Assembly (NCBI RefSeq): GCF_014199685.1
Contig: NZ_JACHNZ010000002.1
Location: 62,001-126,000, forward strand
Length of the DNA stretch: 64,000 nucleotides
From: Sphingosinicella soli
GTDB taxonomy: Bacteria > Pseudomonadota > Alphaproteobacteria > Sphingomonadales > Sphingomonadaceae
Direction of reading: 5' to 3'
In this document: piece after piece, positions 16,749 through 23,729 of the stretch
Numbering within the stretch: the stretch's first letter is position 1
How the letters are laid out: each line of letters starts with the position of its first letter
Translations under genes and position numbers: made by a program
Notes under the pieces: model-generated
Database searches by the model: none
Told to the model about the DNA's origin: nothing
Seen by the model: the letters and a program-made list of their open reading frames with translations, nothing else

Positions 16749-16842
16749 GAAGGGAGCCTCGGGAGAGCGGGAACGGATGAGCCGGCCGGCGCTCTCTCTC
16801 GGACCGCACCGGCTCAAACCCGTCCCGGCCGCCCTCTTCCTC
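16749..16842 (-). promoter_or_regulatory. Structured leader of the strawberry-notch gene (divergent copy of the shared leader)
   Basis: On the minus strand the leader reads GACGGGTTTGAGCCGG, then CCGAGAGAGAG, then CCGGCTC, and then a purine-rich ribosome site before ATG 16748. GAGCCGG (complement of 16809-16815) pairs with CCGGCTC (complement of 16779-16785). The GACGGGTT and GAGAGAG segments also occur in the leaders of parB and ardC. The similarity is partial, so inclusion in the same motif class is tentative. Confidence 0.5.
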
Positions 16843-17154
16843 TCATCGCGCCGCCGCCTTCACAGCGCGCCACCACGCAATCCGCTCGTCGCGGCTGGCG
16901 TTGGCCAGTCGACGCAGGAGGTCGCCGTGGCAGGGGAGCGGCGCGCAGAAGCAGACGAGGTCGCGGCCGCGCAGCTCGTCGAGCGCGCGCAGCAGATGGT
17001 GCTGATCTGCGAGCCAGCGTTCGTGCTTTGCGATGACGGCGGCTCGATCGCCTTCGGGGCCGATCCGGAACGGATTGCCCCATTTGCTGCCGCGGCCGAT
17101 ATAGACGGCTTCGGCTGGAACGCCAGTCACTCGCTTGTTGAGAACCTTGCACAT
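16843..17154 (-). CDS. DUF4326 domain-containing protein
   Basis: The 103-aa protein from ATG at 17154 (MCKVLNKRVTGVP) contains YIGRGSKWGNPFRIGPEGDR and LVCFCAPLPCHGDLL, the two signatures of DUF4326. The family is widespread on phages and plasmids and its activity is unknown. The CFCAPLPCHG cysteines and histidine could bind metal. The longer frame to 17280 has an implausible N-terminus. It ends 94 bp before the strawberry-notch start. Confidence 0.88.
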   Translation of the reverse strand: MCKVLNKRVTGVPAEAVYIGRGSKWGNPFRIGPEGDRAAVIAKHERWLADQHHLLRALDELRGRDLVCFCAPLPCHGDLLRRLANASRDERIAWWRAVKAAAR

Positions 17155-17332
17155 CTGCTCCGCCTCCGATCTGTTAGGCGGTCTCCGCGAAGGACGGCGT
17201 GAAGCGGCGACGGTCACGCGCGCCTTGCGCGGAAACGGCTTGCCCGTTGACCGGCGCCGCGCGGCGTCCAGGCAAGGCACGCCCGAGGATCGTGGGCGGC
17301 GCTACAAGGTTCGGAGAGCGAGGCGCTAACCG

Positions 17333-17977
17333 TCAGCCGAAACGGCGGCCGGTATCGGTGAAGGTGTAAGCGTTGTCGGTGATGGCCTCATCGACGGCTT
17401 CGTCCGAAGTGAGGTAGTCGTATTCGCGATCGAGCTCGCGATAAAGCCAGCGGGCGAGATCGCGCAGCGCCTCGATGATGGTTTCCTCGGCGTCGGCGGT
17501 CATATCCTGCCAGGTCGGGCTGTCGCGCTCGACCGAGATCGCCATGCTGTATTCGTGGTGGTAGCGGTCGCGATGCGCCACGGTGGCGTGGAGTTGGTAG
17601 AAGTTTCGCTTCTGGATCGCCTGCAGGACATCGGCGATCCGATGAAGCTCATCGTCCTTCGGCGCATGACCGCGAATCGTCCCCGGTGCGCCCGTCGCGT
17701 GGCCGTAGCGCCCCTCGAAACAAGCGCCGTCGCCCTGACTCCAGAAGCCGGAAAACCAGATGCAGGGCTTCTGTCGTGTGCCGCCACCGTAGAGGCGAAC
17801 GGGGCTGGTCTTGAGCTCGACGCCGATGATCGCGCAGACGCGCTCGAAGTCGTCATAGACGAACTCGAACCAGTCATGGTCGAAGTCGGCCTGCCGATAC
17901 CAGGCGCGTGCCCTATCCTTCGCCGCGTTGTCGAGTTCATCGAGACGATAGACGGTGGTTTCGATGATCTCAGGCAT
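17333..17977 (-). CDS. Conserved ICE protein, 214 aa, sometimes labelled antitoxin
   Basis: From ATG at 17977 the protein starts MPEIIETTVYRLDELDNAAK and contains FDHDWFEFVYDDFERVCAII, KPCIWFSGFWSQGDGACFEG and RYHHEYSMAISVERDSPTW. I recognise it from alphaproteobacterial islands, where automatic annotation calls it an antitoxin of a stability system. I see no toxin partner and no known antitoxin fold, so I treat it as unknown. It overlaps the stop region of the 17970-18380 gene by eight bases. Confidence 0.75.
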   Translation of the reverse strand: MPEIIETTVYRLDELDNAAKDRARAWYRQADFDHDWFEFVYDDFERVCAIIGVELKTSPVRLYGGGTRQKPCIWFSGFWSQGDGACFEGRYGHATGAPGTIRGHAPKDDELHRIADVLQAIQKRNFYQLHATVAHRDRYHHEYSMAISVERDSPTWQDMTADAEETIIEALRDLARWLYRELDREYDYLTSDEAVDEAITDNAYTFTDTGRRFG

Positions 17978-18380
17978 CGGGGTCGCCTCCATCGAGAGCG
18001 ATGACGAGCCATTCGTTGGTGCTGATCCAGCCGATGCTTTTGCGGGCGCCGAGATCAATGACGTGTGCGCCGCCGCCGAAGGCGTCGAGGCGCGGCTTCG
18101 AGCAAGTGTTGGCATATTCGAAGCCCCAAAGGCCTTTGAGGTCGAATTGCTCCGCGCACAGCAGGACGAACTCGATCACCCGTTCGGGATCGCCGGTGGC
18201 GTCGTCGCGAATCCAGAGCTGCGATCTGCCCTCGCTGTCCAACGAGAGAAGGAAGCCGTCGGACAAGGAGAACCCGTCATCGTCCGCTGGCGCGTGGTTG
18301 TAGAGTTCGAGAGCGCGGGCTGCGTTCTCGGGTGTGCCGACATCGAGAAGGCACGAGAAATGGGTGAAATAGTCGGCCAT
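17970..18380 (-). CDS. Conserved hypothetical protein, 136 aa
   Basis: The protein starts MADYFTHFSCLLDVGTPENA, continues with DDGFSLSDGFLLSLDSEGRSQLWI, and contains a C-terminal segment (GGGAHVIDLGARKSIGWIST). The pattern suggests a soluble beta-rich protein. AAGGAGACTGAC precedes the ATG. It belongs to the run of small ICE proteins between parB and the strawberry-notch gene, all on the minus strand and each with a strong ribosome site. Confidence 0.72.
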   Translation of the reverse strand: MADYFTHFSCLLDVGTPENAARALELYNHAPADDDGFSLSDGFLLSLDSEGRSQLWIRDDATGDPERVIEFVLLCAEQFDLKGLWGFEYANTCSKPRLDAFGGGAHVIDLGARKSIGWISTNEWLVIALDGGDPDA

Positions 18381-18401
18381 GTCAGTCTCCTTAGAATGCG
18401 A

Positions 18402-18425
18402 AAGCCCGGCGCGGTGGCCGGGCTT
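18402..18425 (-). repeat. Intergenic GC hairpin, family copy 1
   Basis: AAGCCCGGC (18402-18410) and GCCGGGCTT (18417-18425) form a perfect 9-bp stem with a 6-nt loop. It lies 21 bp upstream of the ATG at 18380. A similar hairpin precedes the genes starting at 19137 and 20131. It may be an attenuator, mRNA-stabilising stem or weak terminator. Confidence 0.65.
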
Positions 18426-18451
18426 CGAGGGGTGGATTGTGGGAGCGGTTG

Positions 18452-18724
18452 TCAGGCGGCGGGCGCATCGTGGATTCGGTCGTCGTCGAATTCGACGTCC
18501 TCGATGACCTCATCCCGACCGTCTGGAGTCAGCCGGTCGATGTAGGCGATAACGCCTTCGCGCCGTTCGTCCGTGTCGATGTGCTCGGGATAGGTGGTGG
18601 ATTCCATCGCTGTTCGAGCGGCCACCTTCGCCTTCTCGATGGCCTCGGCGTCGGTGCGTGCTTCGACATTGACGCTGTCGAAAGCGCGCAGCCAGAAAGC
18701 GATCTTGACGATGTATTCGGTCAT
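18452..18724 (-). CDS. Conserved hypothetical protein, 90 aa
   Basis: From ATG at 18724 the protein starts MTEYIVKIAFWLRAFDSVNV, then EARTDAEAIEKAKVAARTAM and an acidic C-terminus (EDVEFDDDRIHDAPAA). The alternating strand-helix pattern suggests a small alpha/beta protein. ATGA overlap with the upstream 18721-19137 gene indicates coupling. No family identified. Confidence 0.7.
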   Translation of the reverse strand: MTEYIVKIAFWLRAFDSVNVEARTDAEAIEKAKVAARTAMESTTYPEHIDTDERREGVIAYIDRLTPDGRDEVIEDVEFDDDRIHDAPAA

Positions 18725-19137
18725 GACACGCTTCCTTCGTCGTCGGGATCGCGGGCGCCTGCGAGGATCGCCTCGGCCTTCGCGATCGCGGCGTGAACCC
18801 GCTGGCACCAGAACGGTTCGTCGGCCAGGCCGCCATCGGGCGGGAGCGCGAAGACTTTGAGCAGGCCGAGCAGAATCTCGAAGTGCTCGGCCTTGCGCTG
18901 AAGGGCCTCGCCGAAATGCGACGGGATCGGAAGCGCCGGGACGCTGTAGGGCGGGACGTCGCCCGGCCAGGCGCCGGTCACATAGGTCTCGCCGGCGGAT
19001 TCGTAGTCCTCCCTCTGCCCCTCCCAGTCATCGTCCTCGATGGCGAGGCGGCAGGCTTCAACCAGCGTGTCGGCCTGGTAGCTGCGCTGACGGTAGATCG
19101 GAATGCGGTAGGTGGTTTCGATGGTGAACGTGGACAT
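18721..19137 (-). CDS. Conserved hypothetical protein, 138 aa
   Basis: The protein starts MSTFTIETTYRIPIYRQRSY, with CRLAIEDDDWEGQREDYESA and a C-terminal helical region. It has no signal peptide and no recognisable domain. It is preceded by CTGGAGACCATC, an excellent Shine-Dalgarno sequence, and by the hairpin at 19158-19178. Its last bases overlap the next gene as ATGA. Confidence 0.7.
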   Translation of the reverse strand: MSTFTIETTYRIPIYRQRSYQADTLVEACRLAIEDDDWEGQREDYESAGETYVTGAWPGDVPPYSVPALPIPSHFGEALQRKAEHFEILLGLLKVFALPPDGGLADEPFWCQRVHAAIAKAEAILAGARDPDDEGSVS

Positions 19138-19157
19138 GATGGTCTCCAGAAATACGA

Positions 19158-19178
19158 GAGCCCGGCAAGGCCGGGCTC
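19158..19178 (-). repeat. Intergenic GC hairpin, family copy 2
   Basis: GAGCCCGGC (19158-19166) pairs with GCCGGGCTC (19170-19178) across a 3-nt loop: a perfect 9-bp stem 20 bp upstream of the ATG at 19137. The stem sequence differs at the ends from copy 1 but keeps pairing. Confidence 0.65.
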
Positions 19179-19221
19179 GGGTGGGGTTTGAGGGTGGTTG
19201 CCGTTCGGAGCGCTGGGGCAG

Positions 19222-19641
19222 CTAGGCGGCGCTGGCGTCCAAAGGAGGCGGTGCGGCGCACGCGTCGTCGGTGCTCGCGCCGGACGTCACGGCGAAGGGA
19301 TCGACCAGCTTGTGGATCGGCTGCGCGCGACCCATCCAGGGCTGGGGGCGAATGCAGCGCACCCAGTCGGCGAAGCTCGGAATGAATCCGAGATCCTCGA
19401 CCACGTGCTGTTCGCCGACCAGGCGCACCGGAACGACGCGGCCAGTCGAGATCGTGATCGTCGGACCGAAGAAGCGCTCCAGCATGAAGATGCCTTCGGC
19501 GTGATGCCTCAGCGCCCGGTGGCGGAAGTCGGCGGTGATCGCCTTCGACTCGTCGAACCATTGGTGCAGCGGCAGATAGTCTTCCGCGACGCCGCCCCAT
19601 TTCCTCACCGAGGAGAGGGCGTGGTGATAGCAATGTCCCAT
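19222..19641 (-). CDS. Conserved hypothetical protein (DUF6915-like), 139 aa
   Basis: From ATG at 19641 the protein starts MGHCYHHALSSVRKWGGVAE and contains DYLPLHQWFDESKAITADFR and RHHAEGIFMLERFFG, then VRLVGEQHVVEDLGFIPSFADW. The His-rich N-terminus (CYHHALSS) and HHAEGIF could bind a metal. I recall this sequence type as DUF6915, common on alphaproteobacterial plasmids; function unknown. It ends in a short variable tail. Confidence 0.72.
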   Translation of the reverse strand: MGHCYHHALSSVRKWGGVAEDYLPLHQWFDESKAITADFRHRALRHHAEGIFMLERFFGPTITISTGRVVPVRLVGEQHVVEDLGFIPSFADWVRCIRPQPWMGRAQPIHKLVDPFAVTSGASTDDACAAPPPLDASAA

Positions 19642-19651
19642 GGCCGCCTCC

Positions 19652-20131
19652 TCAGAACGTGTGGGTATAGTTTTCGGAGGCGGTGTAGCGCTCGTTGTAA
19701 TCGAGCGTGATCGTCTCCTCCGCGACGTCGAAGACGATGTCGCCGTATGCGCCGTCGTTGTTTTCCCAGCCGCAATGGGTCTTTTCGAGAACGTCATAGG
19801 CCAAGCGCTCGACCGCTTCGGCGAGGCTGACGGACGAGCGCGCCGGTTCGGCGTGGTCCCAGACGGCCTCGGCGATTTCGATGGCCGCGGCAGGCATGGT
19901 GACAGGATCGTCGCCGGCCTGAGCTTCGACATTCTCGATCTGGCCGGAGTCGCCGTAGCCGTCGAAGCTGACGACGACGCGGGTGACGCCGGCGAGCGTC
20001 AGTGCGTTGAGCACCGTGGCCTTGTTGAGGGTGAAAAGCTCGGCCTCGAGCTTGGCGCGTGCAACCGCCTTCATCTCCCAATCGGAAAGCGGCGCGGCGG
20101 GTTGCGGCGTGGTGTCGGATGTATCGGTCAT
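19652..20131 (-). CDS. Conserved hypothetical protein (DUF6878-like), 159 aa
   Basis: The protein starts MTDTSDTTPQPAAPLSDWEM. A helix (KAVARAKLEAELFTLNKATV) is followed by ALTLAGVTRVVVSFDGYGDS and GDIVFDVAEETITLDYNERY. The DGYGDSGQIE segment is typical of the DUF6878 family as I remember it. Function unknown. CAGGAGACCGTC precedes the ATG. The next gene downstream starts 11 bp after its stop. Confidence 0.72.
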   Translation of the reverse strand: MTDTSDTTPQPAAPLSDWEMKAVARAKLEAELFTLNKATVLNALTLAGVTRVVVSFDGYGDSGQIENVEAQAGDDPVTMPAAAIEIAEAVWDHAEPARSSVSLAEAVERLAYDVLEKTHCGWENNDGAYGDIVFDVAEETITLDYNERYTASENYTHTF

Positions 20132-20152
20132 GACGGTCTCCTGAAACGAGAA

Positions 20153-20174
20153 GGCCCGACGCGGAGGCCGGGCT
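20153..20174 (-). repeat. Intergenic GC hairpin, family copy 3 (imperfect)
   Basis: GCCCG (20154-20158) pairs with CGGGC (20169-20173), extended by an internal mismatch. It is followed on the minus strand by TTCTCGTTTCAGGAGACCG and the ATG at 20131, the same order as in copies 1 and 2. Confidence 0.5.
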
Positions 20175-20200
20175 GTCGGGTCGGTTGAAGGGAAAGAGAC

Positions 20201-20224
20201 GCGGGACGGCCGAAGCCGCCCCGC
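20201..20224 (-). terminator. Hairpin after the parB-like gene
   Basis: On the minus strand GCGGGGCGGC-TTCG-GCCGTCCCGC forms a 10-bp stem with one mismatch and a UUCG tetraloop, eight bases after the stop codon. It is followed by GTCTCTTTCCCTT, a weak pyrimidine tract. It probably terminates or attenuates parB transcription. Confidence 0.6.
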
Positions 20225-20231
20225 GCGCGAG

Positions 20232-22364
20232 CTACTCGGCCGCGATCACCTGCGGCGCCTCGGCGTCCGCTTCCTCATCGTCGCCGGCGAGGAATTCGGG
20301 CAGCGCCTCGCCGTCGTCCTCCGCTTCGGCGGTCTCGATAGGCGCATCGTCCGCGGCGGAGATCCGCAGCGGCTCCGGCAGCCATCCGGTATCGGCCAGG
20401 AGCCGTTCGGCCTCCTTGGCCATGTCGCCCTTCTTCAGATGGTCGATGAGCTGCGCCGCCCGTTCGCCGGCGCCTTCCTGCACCGCCTCGAGGATGCGGC
20501 GCTTGGGCACCCGGCCGAGATAATTCTCGACGGTCGGTCGCCAGCCGGCCTGCACCATGTCGAGATCGACGGCCTCGGCCAGGCGATCGGCCTCGGCGAT
20601 GCGCTGCTCGACGGTGTGGGACGAGACGCCCGCGCCGTAGCGGTCGCCCTTCTCGTAGAGCGCATTGACGCCGAAGGAAGCGCAATGAGCGAAGAGCGTC
20701 GCCTGCTCGTCGCCGGTGAGGGTCGTGAGCCAGTCCCAGAGATCGGCCTTGTCCTTGGGCAGGCGCTCCTCCCAGGTCTTGCGGCGCGCCTCGATCGCCT
20801 TCGCCGCGACCGTGTCCTTCAGCCCTTGCGCCTGCACCGGGAAGCTCGCGCTGCGCACCGACACCTCCATCGCCGTCCCGTACGAGAAATAGCGGGAGAA
20901 GACGTCGAGGCAGAACTTGTGCAGCACGGCCTGGAACGCTACGGCGGGCGTATCCGCGAGCTTGTTGCGGAGCGCCAGCGTCCGCTCGGCCGTCAGTTCG
21001 GTGACGAGGCGGTCCGGCAGGGGCTTCAGGTCTTCGTCTTCCTCGTCGTCAGGCCCGGCGATCTGGCCGCCGATGGTGATGACGGCGCGCTGAACCACGG
21101 GCGCTTCGGGATCGGCGCCGCGCGCTCCGGTCGTTGCGGGATCGGTGTCGCCGTCCTGCTCCGGTTCGCCCACGGGCGGCTCGTCCTGCGGGCGGACGTA
21201 GCCGCGGTCGACCGACAACGCGCCTTCGGCATCGATGCTGGCGAAGACGCCTGCCCGGGCGATGTCGGCGGGGTCATAGGTGACAGGCCGATGGTCGAAG
21301 GCGGCGAGCGCCGCTTCGATCTCGCCGAGGCGCTCGTCCACCTCATCGGGCAGCTCGTCGACGCCTTCATACTTGGCTTCGAGATTGGCGTATTCGGCGT
21401 TGAGCGCGTCGATCGTCGCCCGCTCCTCGCTGGTGAGATCGGTGGCGACGCCCTCCAGCGCGCGCAGCCCGTGGGTGTGGCCATAGGGGAAGTCGAAGGC
21501 GACCTCGATCCACTTCCAGCCCTCGGCGGCGATCGTTTCCGCCTCGGCCTTCAGCTTCTCGGCGACTAGGCCGTCGAGCAGCGCGGCGTCCTCGAGCCAG
21601 CCGCCATCGTCGGACTGGAACAGGTCGCGCAGCACCACGCCGCCCGCTGCCTCGTAGGCGTCGAGCCCGACGAACACCGCCCGCCGGTCGGAGGCGCGCA
21701 CCGTCTTCTCCGTCAGCATGCGGCGGATCTGATAGGGCTCGCTCGACCAAGAGCCGGAGATCGCCTGCCAGACCTGCTCCTGGCGGGAATGATCGGCGGT
21801 GACGGTGAAGGCCATGAGCTGCTCGAGCGACATGCCGTCCTCGGCGTAGAGGTCCAGCAAAGTCGGCGAGACGGACGCCAGGCGCAGGCGCTGCTTCACG
21901 ACGTTCACGCCGACGAAGAACGCCGCGGCGATGTCCTCCTCGGAGCGCCCCTTTTCACGCAAGGCCTGGAAGGCGCGGAACTGGTCGAGCGGATGCAGCG
22001 GCGCACGCTGGATGTTCTCAGCCAGCGAGTCGTCCTCACCGAGAATGTCGGTGCCCGGATCGCGGACCACGCACGGAATCAGCGCGGTCTTCGCCAGGCG
22101 CTTCCGCTTCACCAACAGCTCGAGCGCCCGGTAGCGGCGCCCACCAGCCGGGATTTCGAACATGCCGGTCTCGGCGCCCTCGGCGTCGAGGACCGGCCGG
22201 ACGTTCAGGCTCTGGAGCAGCGTGCGCCGGGCGATGTCCTCAGCCAGCTCCTCGATCGAGACGCCGGCCTTCACGCGCCGGACGTTGGACTGGCTCAGCA
22301 CCAGCTTGTTGAAGGGAATGTCGCGCGAGGACGACAGGGTGATCTTCTGAATAGCAGTAGCCAT
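20232..22364 (-). CDS. parB: Large ParB/RepB/Spo0J-like protein
   Basis: The 710-aa protein starts MATAIQKITLSSSRDIPFNK. The ParB nuclease-like domain (about residues 15-125) includes LVLSQSNVRR, GRRYRALELL and AENIQRAPLHPLDQFRAF, the conserved GxxRRYxA and ENxQR boxes. An HTH region follows (DIAAAFFVGVNVVKQRLRLA). The remaining 500 residues are long and acidic in the middle (a run of D/E around residue 430), much longer than chromosomal ParB. Such giant ParB-like proteins are typical of alphaproteobacterial ICEs. Its leader carries the structured motif shared with ardC. Confidence 0.9.
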   Translation of the reverse strand: MATAIQKITLSSSRDIPFNKLVLSQSNVRRVKAGVSIEELAEDIARRTLLQSLNVRPVLDAEGAETGMFEIPAGGRRYRALELLVKRKRLAKTALIPCVVRDPGTDILGEDDSLAENIQRAPLHPLDQFRAFQALREKGRSEEDIAAAFFVGVNVVKQRLRLASVSPTLLDLYAEDGMSLEQLMAFTVTADHSRQEQVWQAISGSWSSEPYQIRRMLTEKTVRASDRRAVFVGLDAYEAAGGVVLRDLFQSDDGGWLEDAALLDGLVAEKLKAEAETIAAEGWKWIEVAFDFPYGHTHGLRALEGVATDLTSEERATIDALNAEYANLEAKYEGVDELPDEVDERLGEIEAALAAFDHRPVTYDPADIARAGVFASIDAEGALSVDRGYVRPQDEPPVGEPEQDGDTDPATTGARGADPEAPVVQRAVITIGGQIAGPDDEEDEDLKPLPDRLVTELTAERTLALRNKLADTPAVAFQAVLHKFCLDVFSRYFSYGTAMEVSVRSASFPVQAQGLKDTVAAKAIEARRKTWEERLPKDKADLWDWLTTLTGDEQATLFAHCASFGVNALYEKGDRYGAGVSSHTVEQRIAEADRLAEAVDLDMVQAGWRPTVENYLGRVPKRRILEAVQEGAGERAAQLIDHLKKGDMAKEAERLLADTGWLPEPLRISAADDAPIETAEAEDDGEALPEFLAGDDEEADAEAPQVIAAE

Positions 22365-22370
22365 CTGGAT

Positions 22371-22421
22371 GGTCTCCGCGACGGGCACCGGGAGCCTCTC
22401 TCTCGGACTGAAACCCGTCAC
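22371..22421 (-). promoter_or_regulatory. Structured mRNA leader of parB (candidate cis-regulatory RNA)
   Basis: On the minus strand GTGACGGG pairs with CCCGTCGC (8 bp including one G-U). Inside, CCG-A-GAG and CTC-C-CGG form a second stem around the loop AGAGG. The 3' arm runs straight into the Shine-Dalgarno GGAGACC. The ardC leader has the same outer stem and the same AGAGG loop but a different inner stem sequence, which keeps its pairing. Confidence 0.6.
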
Positions 22422-22522
22422 GAAAACCGGCGCAGCCCTCTCACTCTTGGAGGACCGCGCCGCAAAGCCGACGACTCAGAGAGACCCAAAAACGGAAGCT
22501 GCTGGTGTGAGGAGGCCCAGCA

Positions 22523-23467
22523 TCACGCCGCCTCCTGCGCTGTGGCGTCGGCGCTCTCGGTGTCGGGCAGGAAGCCGAGTATCCAGTCGGCCGCCTTGCT
22601 GGCCTGGGAGGCGGCGCGCACGACGGCGCGGTTGTCCTCGCGCAGCACCTCGAGCCAGGAGCCGATATAGTCTGCGTGGCGCACGGTCGGGACGATACCG
22701 AGCGAGGCGCAGCAGAAGGCGGCGTTCATCTCGGCCACCAGCTCCTCGAACGCATATTTCTTGCTGCCGAACGCGCCGCCGAGATCGCGGCCGAGACGGG
22801 ACGGATGCCCGCTGGCGTGCCCCAGCTCGTGCAGCGCCGTGCGGTGCCAGTTGATCGGCTCGAAATAGGCCTGCGGCGGCGGCACCATTACGAAGTCCGG
22901 GCCCGGCGCGTAGAAGGCACGGTTGCCGCCGATGCGGAAGTCAACGCCGGTCGCCCGAATGAGCGCCTCGACCCGCGGTTCGACCAGATCTGGCGACGGC
23001 GGTGCGACGGCCGCCACGTCGGCAGGCAGATTCTCGCACTGGGCAGCGTTGAAGACGGTGAACCGCTTCAAGAACGGGATCGCAGCGGCTTCCTCGCCGG
23101 TCTCGCGGGCGCGTCGCTTTTCATCGTCGGGTACGAAGCGGTCGGCATAGACGACGGTCGTGCCCCGCTCGCCCTTGCGCACATTGCCGCCAAGAGACAG
23201 CGCCTGGCGAAAGGTGAGCCAGCTCTGGGCGGGGAAGCAGTGCTCGATCACGGCGCCCCAGAGGATCAGGACGTTGATCCCCGAATACTGCCGGCCGGTG
23301 GCGGCGTTCTTCGGCATGGCGAGCGGAGCCTTCGCCGCAGCCGTCCCCCAGGGCTGGACCCAGGGCACGCGGCCGGCCTCCAGCTCGGCGATGATCTTGC
23401 CGGTGATTTCGTAATAGAGGCTCACCCGGTCGTGGCCGGGGCGTGCCGAAGCGGTTTTGCTGGACAT
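22523..23467 (-). CDS. ardC: ArdC-like antirestriction protein / zincin metallopeptidase
   Basis: The 314-aa protein has an N-terminal ArdC ssDNA-binding domain (YYEITGKIIAELEAGRVPWV, QYSGINVLILWG, SLGGNVRKGERGT). The C-terminal zincin carries HELGHASGH, with the downstream glutamate in FEELVAEMNAAF. ArdC proteins protect incoming plasmid ssDNA from host restriction during conjugation. It is the last backbone gene before the defence cargo. The leader contains the structured motif described at 23471-23522. Confidence 0.92.
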   Translation of the reverse strand: MSSKTASARPGHDRVSLYYEITGKIIAELEAGRVPWVQPWGTAAAKAPLAMPKNAATGRQYSGINVLILWGAVIEHCFPAQSWLTFRQALSLGGNVRKGERGTTVVYADRFVPDDEKRRARETGEEAAAIPFLKRFTVFNAAQCENLPADVAAVAPPSPDLVEPRVEALIRATGVDFRIGGNRAFYAPGPDFVMVPPPQAYFEPINWHRTALHELGHASGHPSRLGRDLGGAFGSKKYAFEELVAEMNAAFCCASLGIVPTVRHADYIGSWLEVLREDNRAVVRAASQASKAADWILGFLPDTESADATAQEAA

Positions 23468-23470
23468 CGC

Positions 23471-23522
23471 GGGTCTCCGCGACGGGCGCCGGAGGCCTCT
23501 CCTCCAGCCCTCAACCCGTCAC
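23471..23522 (-). promoter_or_regulatory. Structured mRNA leader of ardC (candidate cis-regulatory RNA)
   Basis: On the minus strand GTGACGGG (23522-23515) pairs with CCCGTCGC (23486-23479). The inner stem GGAGG/CCTCC encloses the loop AGAGG (23500-23496), and GGAGACC follows at the base of the outer stem before ATG 23467. It matches the parB leader with compensatory changes in the inner stem. Confidence 0.6.
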
Positions 23523-23659
23523 GGCGAAGCCGGTCCGCACTCTCACTCTAGGGGGCGTTGCGGGGACCTCCCCGCAGAAGGGGGTGTGTCGGCGACACCG
23601 GCGCCGACCAGGGGGAAGGCTTTCCCCTCCCGCCCTTCCAGATCGCTGCCTGCAAACTC

Positions 23660-23690
23660 CCAATTAGCGGACCATTGACTTCCAATTAGC
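23660..23690. repeat. Direct repeat CCAATTAGC upstream of the DUF4143 ATPase
   Basis: CCAATTAGC occurs at 23660-23668 and 23682-23690, two helical turns apart, about 40 bp before the ATG at 23730. It is AT-rich against the surroundings and could be a binding site for a regulator. The rest of 23523-23729 shows only GC-rich inverted repeats (ggggacctcccc) and no gene. Confidence 0.45.
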
Positions 23691-23729
23691 CGATAGCGAT
23701 AGTCCCAATCGACCGAGGTCGGGGATTGC

